Origin: Lachnoclostridium sp. UBA1308
GTDB lineage: Bacteria > Bacillota > Clostridia > Lachnospirales > Lachnospiraceae
Assembly (NCBI GenBank): GCA_002307215.1
Contig: DBTU01000013.1
Coordinates: 1-58,250, forward strand
DNA: 58,250 nt
Direction: 5' to 3'
The stretch's first letter is position 1. Every line of letters starts with the position of its first letter. The notes below the pieces were generated by a model that made no database searches, was not told where the DNA came from, and saw nothing but the letters and a program-made list of their open reading frames with translations. Below, in pieces: positions 45,769-54,028 of the stretch. A program made the position numbers and the translations under genes.

Positions 45769-46059
45769 TTATTTATCCTCTTTTTTAAACAAAATCTCAT
45801 CCTTATAAACAAGTCCAAGCTTCTCTCTGGCGATATCCTCGATGTACTCCCTTGACTTAGTATATTCTCTGAGGTTGGCGATATCCAGTTCCCGCTCCTG
45901 TTGCTCTTGTATCTTCTCATTAAGACGGGTTAATTCCGTATTATCCTTATATAACTCTTGAGAAAGACCAATTCTGCGATAGGATATAATTGCAAACAAA
46001 ATCAATACAACAAAGGCAATAATTCCAGCGCCTGTCCTATTTTTACGTCTTTTCCTCAT
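45769..46059 (-). CDS. divIC: Septum formation initiator DivIC/FtsB-like, 96 aa
   Basis: Short basic cytoplasmic N-terminus, one transmembrane helix (about 12-29), then an extracellular coiled coil (TELTRLNEKIQEQQERELD) and the terminal REKLGLVYKDEILF motif. Position after yabQ matches Bacillus divIC. It is part of the divisome with FtsL/DivIB. Confidence 0.92.
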   Translation of the reverse strand: MRKRRKNRTGAGIIAFVVLILFAIISYRRIGLSQELYKDNTELTRLNEKIQEQQERELDIANLREYTKSREYIEDIAREKLGLVYKDEILFKKEDK

Positions 46060-46085
46060 AATTTATCATCTCCTAAATTACTTAT

Positions 46086-46745
46086 CTACAACATGGTTCT
46101 GTTTTTTGCAACTGTTACCTGCCTTTTAGCTGCTGTTGCCTGCTTTTTAGCTGCTGTTGCTTGCTTTTTGGCTGCTGTTGCCTGCTTTTCTGCCGTTTTT
46201 CCCTGCCTCTTAGCTGCTGTTGCCTGCTTTTCTGCCGTTTTTTCCTGCCTCTTGGCTGCTGTTGCCTTCTTTTTAGTAGCTACTGCCTGCTTTCTTTTAT
46301 TCACAGATATTCTAACCGAATTTGTCCATTTTTTCAATCGCCTTGTTATAAAATTCAAAAAACATTTTATCCGTTTCCACAGGATAACAAGAAGACCTTT
46401 TACTTTTTTAAGGGCAAAAACCAATGGACTGATCAATGTCTTAATCAGCCTTGTGATCAGATTTACAATCAGCTCACTGACTATATAATGATAGAGTACC
46501 GCCCCGATTGCCATTCCCATAATTGCAAACCCGCGAATAATTCCATCATTTTCCCGGTACAACATGGTAAAGATAAATAGGCTTGCACCCACCCAGAAGA
46601 AAAAATCTTCAAATGCTATGAAATAACTGTTATGTTTAATTAATCTGCGGGCAATTCGAAATACATCATAAACAATAAGAAGGACTGCTCCGCTGAATAT
46701 GGAAATCATAAAAAATCGTAGTTCAATTGAAAGTGCTTGATTCAT
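46086..46745 (-). CDS. yabQ: Spore cortex biosynthesis protein YabQ with repeat tail, 219 aa
   Basis: Four to five transmembrane helices (1-105), of the YabQ type, then a basic amphipathic segment and an unusual tail (about 150-215). The tail is made of KKQATAA and KRQEKTAEKQATAA units, almost only Ala, Lys, Gln, Glu and Thr. The tail is lacking in Bacillus YabQ as I know it. YabP and YabQ are needed for cortex formation. GGAGG precedes the ATG, 9 bp after yabP. Confidence 0.9.
   Translation of the reverse strand: MNQALSIELRFFMISIFSGAVLLIVYDVFRIARRLIKHNSYFIAFEDFFFWVGASLFIFTMLYRENDGIIRGFAIMGMAIGAVLYHYIVSELIVNLITRLIKTLISPLVFALKKVKGLLVILWKRIKCFLNFITRRLKKWTNSVRISVNKRKQAVATKKKATAAKRQEKTAEKQATAAKRQGKTAEKQATAAKKQATAAKKQATAAKRQVTVAKNRTML
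46104..46290. repeat. Tandem 21/45-bp coding repeats in yabQ
   Basis: Repeated GCTGCTGTTGCCTGC blocks on the plus strand encode the Ala/Lys-rich tail. Near-identical units invite slippage. Confidence 0.85.
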
Positions 46746-46754
46746 ACAGGCCTC

Positions 46755-47039
46755 CTATTTAAAAAGCCTGCCGAATAAGGATTCACCCGATTTTGATCCC
46801 GTTGTATCCGAATAAGTTAAGCTGTCAATTCTTCCGTCGATATCCACTTCACCTTTTTCCAAGGTAAGACGGTTCACATGCAATTCCGTTCCCCGAATCA
46901 TCAGCACACCCTGTTCTGTTTGAAGTAATACCTCCCCGGCATCAAAGGACAGTACGTCATTAACCCCTGTAATCATGGCACTTTTTCTGGCGTTGATATT
47001 CAGTCTGTGGCCCTTAAGAACCTGCTGCTTTTCTTCCAT
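46755..47039 (-). CDS. yabP: Sporulation protein YabP, 94 aa
   Basis: Small beta-rich protein starting with an HRLNINARKSAMITGVNDVLSF segment, typical of YabP/YqfC. It acts with YabQ in the spore coat/cortex pathway. Operon order rqcP-yabP-yabQ-divIC is the conserved one. Confidence 0.94.
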   Translation of the reverse strand: MEEKQQVLKGHRLNINARKSAMITGVNDVLSFDAGEVLLQTEQGVLMIRGTELHVNRLTLEKGEVDIDGRIDSLTYSDTTGSKSGESLFGRLFK

Positions 47040-47198
47040 AAAATAAGCCTCCCCATTTCAATACCTTTGGATATATCTCAAAAAATGTAAACAAGATATA
47101 TCTTTTTAAGTATATGAGAAGACTTTCCACTTCATTCCACCCGTTCATTTATTTAGACAAGCATCTCTGTAACCTACTAATCTGTATAATAATAGCTG

Positions 47199-47438
47199 CT
47201 ATATATATTTATAAAGTTCCTTTGCATCATCTTTCCTGGTAGTTTCCGAAACATCCAGGACTTCAACTTTAACCGCCTTGCTACCAAATCCCACTTCGAT
47301 AATATCGCCTATCTTCACTTCTGCGGATGCTTTCGCAGGCTTTCCGTTGATTGTAACTCTACCTGCATCACAAGCTTCATTTGCAATGGTACGCCTTTTT
47401 ATTAACCTGGATACCTTTAAATACTTATCAAGTCTCAT
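47199..47438 (-). CDS. rqcP: S4-domain ribosome quality control protein RqcP (YabO), 79 aa
   Basis: A single S4 RNA-binding domain from MRLDKYLKVSRLIKRRTIANEACDAGRVTING. RqcP works with RqcH in alanine tailing of stalled chains; MutS2 upstream in this window belongs to the same pathway in Bacillus. Confidence 0.94.
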   Translation of the reverse strand: MRLDKYLKVSRLIKRRTIANEACDAGRVTINGKPAKASAEVKIGDIIEVGFGSKAVKVEVLDVSETTRKDDAKELYKYI

Positions 47439-47494
47439 TTCCTACTCCGTTTCCGTTACCATTATCACTGATTTTCTAAGGAAAATTCTATATA

Positions 47495-47560
47495 ATAAAA
47501 AAAAAGACTGTTTTAAACACCCTACACCCCAAAGAGATACGGAATTTAAAACAGCCTTTT
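47495..47560 (-). terminator. Terminator of hup
   Basis: GGCTGTTTTAAA..TTTAAAACAGTC stem on the minus strand with a long T9 run, 15-20 bp after the hup stop codon. Confidence 0.8.
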
Positions 47561-47574
47561 CCATTTTAAATCAA

Positions 47575-47850
47575 CTATGCGTTGATAACGTCCTTTAAAG
47601 CTTTACCTGCTTTGAATTTCGGTGCTTTAGAAGCAGCTATTTCAATTGTCATCTTTGTTAAAGGATTTCTTCCTGTTCTTGCGGGTCTCTGGGAAACCTC
47701 GAATGTACCGAAGCCAACTAACTGAACCTTCTCACCCTTTGTTAATTCTTCTGTAACAACATCAATGAAAGCCTTTAAAGCCTTTTCTGAATCCTTCTTG
47801 GAAAATTCTGTTTTCTCTGCAATCGCTGCAACTAATTCTGCTTTGTTCAT
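47575..47850 (-). CDS. hup: HU-family DNA-binding protein, 91 aa
   Basis: Histone-like dimeric protein. MNKAELVAAIAEKTEFSKKD and the DNA-bending arm FGTFEVSQRPARTGRNPLTK are diagnostic. GAGGAGGAG precedes the ATG. Confidence 0.97.
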   Translation of the reverse strand: MNKAELVAAIAEKTEFSKKDSEKALKAFIDVVTEELTKGEKVQLVGFGTFEVSQRPARTGRNPLTKMTIEIAASKAPKFKAGKALKDVINA

Positions 47851-47902
47851 GGATTTGCTCCTCCTCTAAAGTAATCATTATATTTTTAATCAAACGAATT
47901 TT

Positions 47903-48667
47903 TTACTTCCCCCACAAAACGTCTTGCTCTATAGGGGGTAGTTCGCATAGATTTACACCCCTGCTTTCGGCTAAAACAAAGGCATCTACAAATCTATTTA
48001 TAAACTTATTAGTGGCATTTGTCAAGGAATTTTCTGCATTTAATTGTAAAAAGCGTGATAAATTAACTATTGTGAATAGAACGTCTCCAAATTCCTCTTC
48101 TATCCCACTTTTATCCCCAATTGCAATAGATTCCTCAAGTTCTTTGAGTTCTTCCTTCACCTTATCGATCACATGTCCATAGCTTTCAAAAGACATTCCA
48201 GCCTTCACCGCTTTCTTTTGAACCTTCTCCGCCAGGAGTAGCGCCGGAAACGCTTTGGGTATGCTAAGTATCTCCTCTAATAGATTCTTATCCTTCTTTT
48301 CCTGTTTCTTAATCTCTTCCCAATTCTTAACTACATTATCAGAATTTTCTACAATTACATCCCCAAATACATGCGGATGTCTGCGTATCATTTTCTCGGA
48401 TACCATTTGAAGAATATCCTCCACCTGAAACTCCCCTGCCTCCTCGGCGATAGCACTGTGAAGTGCAATCTGTAGCAATAAGTCTCCCAGCTCCTCACAA
48501 AGATTTTCATCATCCTTATTGTTGATGGCCTCTATCACTTCATAGCACTCCTCAATCAAACAGGTTTTCAGACTTTCATGCGTCTGCTCTCTGTCCCAAG
48601 GACACCCTTCCTTGCTTCTGAGCTTTCTAATAATATCCATAAAATCATCAAAACTGTAATCAGCCAT
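47903..48667 (-). CDS. mazG: Nucleoside triphosphate pyrophosphohydrolase MazG, 254 aa
   Basis: Hydrolyses non-canonical NTPs. Two MazG repeats are present, each with E-x-x-E and E-x-x-D metal sites (LIEECYEVIEA..EELGDLLLQ and LKELEESI..EEFGDVLFTI). It lacks the N-terminal methylase domain of Bacillus YabN, as in many clostridia. Confidence 0.95.
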   Translation of the reverse strand: MADYSFDDFMDIIRKLRSKEGCPWDREQTHESLKTCLIEECYEVIEAINNKDDENLCEELGDLLLQIALHSAIAEEAGEFQVEDILQMVSEKMIRRHPHVFGDVIVENSDNVVKNWEEIKKQEKKDKNLLEEILSIPKAFPALLLAEKVQKKAVKAGMSFESYGHVIDKVKEELKELEESIAIGDKSGIEEEFGDVLFTIVNLSRFLQLNAENSLTNATNKFINRFVDAFVLAESRGVNLCELPPIEQDVLWGK

Positions 48668-49109
48668 ATCCCCACTCCTTATCTTGCGTTTTTTGTACTA
48701 CTGTAAGGCCCGATCTACTAAATCTCTAGTCATCAATAAAATATTTATCTCCTATATAACCTCGATATACAGATTATAACAACATTATGGAGAAAATTTC
48801 AAGCATAATAGACTTAACAAGCATCCTGTAAACTATCCTGCCGGGAAAATTATTATACCGTTATTCTGTTGATTATATGTAGCTTTTTCATGAACTCCTT
48901 CTATGTATCCCTTATATTTCAAATATTTCTAGTAATTGTTTCGCACTCTAATCCAACAATACACAATTGGATACCACCTAATCACAGGTATGAAATGTTT
49001 TGTTATCGTATCTATTTATACTTTATTTATATTAAAGTGAATGAAAAAGTTAATCAATTAGTAAATAATATGCATTATTATTACTATATTACGGAAAGGA
49101 TATATATTT
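48668..49109. other. Non-coding spacer upstream of mazG
   Basis: AT-rich, many stops. A 94-codon plus-strand frame at 48869-49153 has no ribosome binding site and low-complexity content, so I do not call it. The mazG promoter should lie here but no clear hexamers stand out. Confidence 0.4.
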
Positions 49110-49223
49110 ATGAGAAGAGAATTAAATTCTATATATGTTATAAATGCTTCTAGTAAAATGGAAAATTTTGAAGAAACAAATGATGAAACAAATCAAAATA
49201 TTCCAAATATATTCCAAATTTAA
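49110..49223 (+). CDS. Possible small protein, 37 aa
   Basis: ATG 49110, with GGAAAGG about 11 bases upstream, opens a 37-codon frame (MRRELNSIYVINASSKMENF followed by an acidic, Asn-rich tail) that stops at 49221-49223. The peptide has a basic N-terminus and Glu/Asp/Asn-rich C-terminus, without hydrophobic core. It lies just before the fold-back element at 49282. It could be a leader, a degraded gene or chance; the ribosome binding site is the only positive sign. Confidence 0.35.
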   Translation: MRRELNSIYVINASSKMENFEETNDETNQNIPNIFQI

Positions 49224-49281
49224 GGCCCAACAGAAAATCTATTAATCAGAAGTAAATTAAATCCCCCTTCAATACCAGGGA

Positions 49282-49531
49282 TAGGGACGAGATTAAGCTA
49301 TTTGACTGCCTTTATTACTTTCCTGGTAATACTTTGCTTCCGGCATGGAGCGATCATGTCAGTAAAATGTCCATGGACGGACATTTTGAGGAGTAGCGAT
49401 ATAAATATCGCTGCGACATGGATGTCGATATGCTCCGACAGACTTCCTCAAGCTCCCTGCCGGAAGCTTAGTATTACCTGAAAGTTATAATCGAAAGGGA
49501 AATAGCTTAACCTTATCCTGTACCGTCCCTA
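49282..49531. repeat. 250-bp multi-hairpin fold-back element
   Basis: Outer tips TAGGGACG / CGTCCCTA. Further inside lie AAGCTATTT / AAATAGCTT, GGTAATACT / AGTATTACC and GCTTCCGGCA / TGCCGGAAGC, so the arms pair along most of their length with bulges. The centre carries three consecutive palindromes: AAAATGTCC..GGACATTTT, GCGATATAAATATCGC and CGACATGGATGTCG. No ORF. It is either a MITE-like element or a structured non-coding RNA. GC content is higher than the surrounding spacer. Confidence 0.7.
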
Positions 49532-49648
49532 GAACGACGTTTTCATTGCCACTTTTCATTGGGCCTTTTCATTGGCCCCTCATAAAAGTGCACCCATTAT
49601 GGCGTCTCACAACTGTGATTCGCATATTGAGTGCACTTCGTGTACCTG

Positions 49649-50197
49649 TTATTGTTCCATCTGTTTTCCCAAAAATACTGCCGCTGTACCGGAAAGCTTT
49701 GTTTCTAATTCCCCGAATTTAGTTTTTGCATCTTTTGTTAATATGATTACTGAGCCGATTGCATCTCCTTCACTGATGATGGGTGTTATTACTTGATACA
49801 TGAATTCCGCATCATCTTCATTTAAAATTCTAATAAAATTCTTATCATCCTTTCCTGCAAGAACAACTTCACGCTCATTAATAGCCTCTTCCAGATCATG
49901 GCTGATTCCTTTTGTCACCATGTCCTTTTTGGCGGGCCCTGCAACGGCGATGAATTGATCCTTATCAGTAATCGCCACGATATGTCCGGTTGTCTGAGTT
50001 AGTGAATCAGCATACTGTTTTGCAAACTGACCTAATTCACCAATCGGTGAATATTTTTTTAAAATGATTTCACCCTCTCGGTCTGTAAATATCTCAAGTG
50101 GATCTCCCTCACGAATTCTTAAGGTTCGTCTGATTTCTTTAGGTACCACAACACGACCAAGGTCATCTATTCTTCTTACTATTCCTGTTGCTTTCAT
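49649..50197 (-). CDS. spoVT: Stage V sporulation protein T, 182 aa
   Basis: Forespore transcription regulator. AbrB-type swapped-hairpin DNA-binding domain (1-50, MKATGIVRRIDDLGRVVVPK) and C-terminal GAF domain (about 60-180). The order spoVT-mazG is the conserved Firmicutes one. GGAGG lies 8 bases before the ATG. Confidence 0.97.
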   Translation of the reverse strand: MKATGIVRRIDDLGRVVVPKEIRRTLRIREGDPLEIFTDREGEIILKKYSPIGELGQFAKQYADSLTQTTGHIVAITDKDQFIAVAGPAKKDMVTKGISHDLEEAINEREVVLAGKDDKNFIRILNEDDAEFMYQVITPIISEGDAIGSVIILTKDAKTKFGELETKLSGTAAVFLGKQMEQ

Positions 50198-50350
50198 AAA
50201 TGATCTTCCTCCATTTTAGGTATTTATAATACTGTGAATAGTCACTAATTTCTATCTATTTATATTGTTTGTAAAATGGGAAAGTTTATACATTTATATC
50301 ATATAATATTTTTTTTAAATAAGATTAATAAATCATTTCCTGTAATTTTT

Positions 50351-52051
50351 TTAAGCATTTTGTCTTAAAACATCAAATGTATTAAATAAATTCAGAACCC
50401 CATACCCCCACTCTCTGTTAGGGTAAGTTAGATTTTCACTTCTTTCAGCGCCGCGAATCAAATATTTCTTAATCTCCACGGTATCAAAGCTGGTTTGATT
50501 TCCTCTAACAACACCCCACTCCATGAGTAAAGCAACAATTCCTGCTGTATGTGCACTGGCGACCCCTGATCCTGTATAATTTGTATACCCCCCATTCAGC
50601 GCCGGGGCTATATAATTGACTCCGGGTGCTGCCAATTCGGGCTGGACTACATTACTTCTTGTATAACCTCTGCTGGCATTAACATAAAGGGCTCCTCCAA
50701 TCGGATTATAGGCTGTTACAGTGATTGGGACATAGGCATTTCCCGGTGTTAAAACAGTGGTATAAATATCCGGTTGAAGGAAATGAGTTTCCCTTGTTAT
50801 AAAATCTCCCATCGGAAGCCATACGTGAAACTCACCTACCAAATCTCCCTGGGCATAAACCGTGAACCTCCAGGTACCGGCAGCGGTGTTTTTAAAATTA
50901 AGCATGATCAGCTGATCTCCGGTACCGAGTTCCACCGTCTGATATTCAATATATATAATTGTCTCTTCAAAGATAAAGGTTATCCTCCTACTCACCTGTA
51001 AACTTGCCGGAATCCTCGGAATATATTCACCCGACGGTGATATGATATCAATACTATAAATTCCCGGAGCACTGCCCCATAGACACATAGAAAAACCTTT
51101 ATCACTTTCTCCTACATCTAGCTCCATGACTATTTTCCCGATGGCCGGATCTATTCTTCCAAAGAAATGTCTACCAAGATTTCCTTCATTCCCGGCCGGC
51201 ATCACAATTCCGATATGAGGATAATCAGCATAATCCGAGAGCATGATAGACAACGGTGCTGTTCCGTCATGACTGGATTGTGAAGTTCCTAATCCCATGC
51301 AAATAATAATCGGTTTGTTCATTTGTCTGGAAACCAGTAGACAATACTGTACTCCCCACATGATATGATTTTCCTGATAGCATACCACACCTTCCGGAAT
51401 AGAGTAAAAATCCCTGAGATATCTCTTAGCCTGAGCCAATTTCACTATTACAAGCTCGGCATCCGGTGCAACCCCTGAAAAGCCGGCACTACTGTCCTGT
51501 GTTCCTGCTGCAACCGCTGCCAGCATCGTGCCATGACCGTTTTCATCCATACTTGGCACCACATCCAGTGAATTCTGACTGCTGATTGCCTGATTGATCT
51601 GATTCATGCTATATTCTGATCCAAAATTTAATTCAAATGGCGCTGTACCACTTTGAATATTCTGATCCCAAATTGAGTGTATCTTAGTTGTTCCATCCGG
51701 TTTTTTAAAGACTGGAAGTGCGTAATTGATCCCGGTATCTATAATTGCAATTAAGGTCCCTCCGCCTCTCAGATTAAAATCAGGCAAACTGCGAATCCTA
51801 TCTACACCGGAAGCATCCAGCGCCGCCTCACTGGTAAGTCCGAATACGGTTGGCAAAAGAAGAAGTCTTGCTCCCCTCATAAGCCTGTCATCAAACTGCG
51901 ATACCGGAAGATGTAGAATCGAATAGGTATTATTAATCTTATGAACCACCGCATTTGGAAATAACTCGGAAATATTTAGATTAGTTCGGGTGTCTATTAT
52001 GAAATCTACATAGTCTTCACCCATGTATCTGCTCATTTCACCACCGGTCAC
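50351..52051 (-). CDS. Subtilisin-like Csp-type protein with lost catalytic serine, 566 aa
   Basis: S8 family with the jelly-roll insertion typical of clostridial spore germination proteases (Csp). Prodomain about 1-85; catalytic Asp at 105 (IIDTG) and His at 173 (ENGHGT) are kept. The Ser position is Gly: the usual GTS reads GSG, about residue 496. It is therefore probably a pseudoprotease. In Clostridioides difficile, CspC is likewise catalytically dead and senses bile-salt germinants. The start is GTG 52051, with GGGAGGGAGG 5 bases upstream; the frame extends to 52156 without support. It lies 41 bp after its active paralogue of equal length. Confidence 0.9.
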   Translation of the reverse strand: MTGGEMSRYMGEDYVDFIIDTRTNLNISELFPNAVVHKINNTYSILHLPVSQFDDRLMRGARLLLLPTVFGLTSEAALDASGVDRIRSLPDFNLRGGGTLIAIIDTGINYALPVFKKPDGTTKIHSIWDQNIQSGTAPFELNFGSEYSMNQINQAISSQNSLDVVPSMDENGHGTMLAAVAAGTQDSSAGFSGVAPDAELVIVKLAQAKRYLRDFYSIPEGVVCYQENHIMWGVQYCLLVSRQMNKPIIICMGLGTSQSSHDGTAPLSIMLSDYADYPHIGIVMPAGNEGNLGRHFFGRIDPAIGKIVMELDVGESDKGFSMCLWGSAPGIYSIDIISPSGEYIPRIPASLQVSRRITFIFEETIIYIEYQTVELGTGDQLIMLNFKNTAAGTWRFTVYAQGDLVGEFHVWLPMGDFITRETHFLQPDIYTTVLTPGNAYVPITVTAYNPIGGALYVNASRGYTRSNVVQPELAAPGVNYIAPALNGGYTNYTGSGVASAHTAGIVALLMEWGVVRGNQTSFDTVEIKKYLIRGAERSENLTYPNREWGYGVLNLFNTFDVLRQNA

Positions 52052-52092
52052 AATATCCTCCCTCCCAAGTATAATTATCTGTCGAATATAAG

Positions 52093-53793
52093 TTATACCG
52101 CTCCACTTCGCAGACTGTCGAATACATTGTATATATCCAAGATACCAAATCCCCAATCCCTGTTAGGGTACTCTAATCCTGCATCCCTTCTTGCCCCTCT
52201 CATAATTAACTTATTTATTTCGATGGTACTCATTCCCTGCAAATTACCTTTCGTGATTCCCCATTCTAATATCATAGCCACAATCCCCGAAGTATGGGCC
52301 GCCGAAACACTTGTACCCGTATAGTTTGTAAAGCCCTTCTCCAAAGTCGGTCCGGGAATATTAACTCCCGGGGCCGCGACATTAGGCTTGACTGCTCCTA
52401 GTCTGGTGTATCCTCTACTGGCATTGATATAAAGACTGTCATCTGCATCATTATACGCTGTAACGGTAATCGGTACCGGCGCATTACCGAAGGCCAGAAT
52501 CGTTGTATAGGGATTGGACTTTACGAAGAAGGTATTATTCGATATAAAATTGTTCATCGGAAGCCAAATATGAAAACCAAGGTTTAGATTGCCTCTTTCA
52601 TACACCTGAAAACGCCAGATCCCCGGTGATGGATTAGCAAATCGTATCAAAATCAACTGATCTCCACTTTCACTCTCCACAATTCGGTAATCTATATAAA
52701 TAACAGTTGGTTCAAAAATGAATGTAATTTCCCTGCTTTCATTTCGGAATGCAGTTATCCTTGGAATATACTCTCCGGAAGGCGACAGGATATCCACGGT
52801 GAATATACTTGGTGATTGTCCCCAAAGCTCCATGGAAAACCCTTTTTCATTTTCTCCGACATTTAACTCAACCGTATCAAAACCGATCGTAGGATTTACC
52901 ATACCATAATAATGCCTTCTCGCATTACCTTCATTCCCTGCTGCAACAACAACCCCTGTGCCGATTCTTGTAGCAGAAGCAGATAAATAATTACTTGTTA
53001 ACCCTCGCCCATCGTGCGCACTTTGCGAGGTATTGATGGAAACGCATAATGCAATTGGTCTATTCAAACTGTCCGCCGTATTAAGAACATAATCAATGGC
53101 AAACAACATGTCTGTTTCCTGAAAACATACCGCTTGATCGGGTATATAAAAAAAATCTCTGAATACTTTCTTTGCCTGCTTTAGCTTTACAACTATAAAT
53201 TCCACTCCCGGTGCAACCCCGGTGAAATCGCTTTCTGGAACCGGAGAACCTCCGGCAATTCCTGCAACCATAGTTCCATGACCATTCTCGTCCCTGCTTG
53301 GAACCAGCTGATAGGGGTCCTCGCTTTGTAGCGCCTGATTAATTTGCTCTCTGGAATAGTCTGTGCCATACCCCCTCGAAGTCGGAGGATCTCCGCTTTC
53401 AATCGTCTGATCCCAGATGGCCGCTATTCTGGTGGTTTTATCCGCATACTGAAAAATGGAATTGGTATAATCAACTCCTGTATCAATGACACCAATCAAT
53501 ACTCCTTGCCCCAAAAAATTAAAATTTGGAATACTACGAAGCCTCAGCACTCCGGAATCCTCAAGACCTCTCTGACTGACCAGCCCTAACAGTGATGGTA
53601 TCGCAGCATAACCTAATTCCATTATGGAATTACTCGTTATCTGCTGAGTGGGAACATGAACCATTGCCGCTTCTTCATTTATAATAGTGATCGGAGAATT
53701 TCTATAAGCTTCCAGTAATGACTCATCTCCGTTGTATTCTATCATTAAATCAGCGTAGTTTTCGCTGATTATTGGATTCTCTCCAGAGGTCAT
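52093..53793 (-). CDS. Subtilisin-like Csp-type germination protease, active form, 566 aa
   Basis: S8 protease with intact triad: Asp104 (VIDTG), His172 (ENGHGT) and Ser in YTGTSVSAAHTSG. The N-terminal prodomain (1-80) is kept, and a jelly-roll insertion (about 315-440) lies before the catalytic Ser, as in CspB. Csp proteases activate the cortex hydrolase SleC during spore germination in clostridia; a sleC gene is not in the window. ATG 53793 follows GGGGTG at 4-6 bases; the upstream extension is not supported. Tandem duplication with the next gene is evident from equal length and shared segments. Confidence 0.9.
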   Translation of the reverse strand: MTSGENPIISENYADLMIEYNGDESLLEAYRNSPITIINEEAAMVHVPTQQITSNSIMELGYAAIPSLLGLVSQRGLEDSGVLRLRSIPNFNFLGQGVLIGVIDTGVDYTNSIFQYADKTTRIAAIWDQTIESGDPPTSRGYGTDYSREQINQALQSEDPYQLVPSRDENGHGTMVAGIAGGSPVPESDFTGVAPGVEFIVVKLKQAKKVFRDFFYIPDQAVCFQETDMLFAIDYVLNTADSLNRPIALCVSINTSQSAHDGRGLTSNYLSASATRIGTGVVVAAGNEGNARRHYYGMVNPTIGFDTVELNVGENEKGFSMELWGQSPSIFTVDILSPSGEYIPRITAFRNESREITFIFEPTVIYIDYRIVESESGDQLILIRFANPSPGIWRFQVYERGNLNLGFHIWLPMNNFISNNTFFVKSNPYTTILAFGNAPVPITVTAYNDADDSLYINASRGYTRLGAVKPNVAAPGVNIPGPTLEKGFTNYTGTSVSAAHTSGIVAMILEWGITKGNLQGMSTIEINKLIMRGARRDAGLEYPNRDWGFGILDIYNVFDSLRSGAV

Positions 53794-53850
53794 ACTGCAC
53801 CCCAACCAATGGTTTCTTCCTATTATGTATATTCCGGTAATATAAAAACA

Positions 53851-53934
53851 TGAGCGGCACATTATTGATTTGGTATGCCTTATTCGTACATAAATGTTCG
53901 CCTATGGCATACAAAATCAATAATGTGTCGCTCA
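53851..53934 (-). terminator. Long hairpin terminator downstream of the chemoreceptor
   Basis: Two 29-bp arms (53851-53879 and 53906-53934) match in 27 of 29 positions. On the minus strand the stem is followed by TGTTTTTAT. The length is more than a usual terminator needs, so a small mobile hairpin is an alternative. Confidence 0.6.
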
Positions 53935-54028
53935 AACAATGCATTATGGTGAATATATGAAGCCTCTTGAATTCTTACAGTGAATGTGCAACAGCCCAAT
54001 ATTAGCCCGCATGATTTTGCGAGACTAT

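Noticed and set aside
48869..49153. 94-codon plus-strand frame
   Set aside because: Composition is typical of AT-rich spacer translated by chance (Tyr/Ile/Phe runs), no ribosome binding site.
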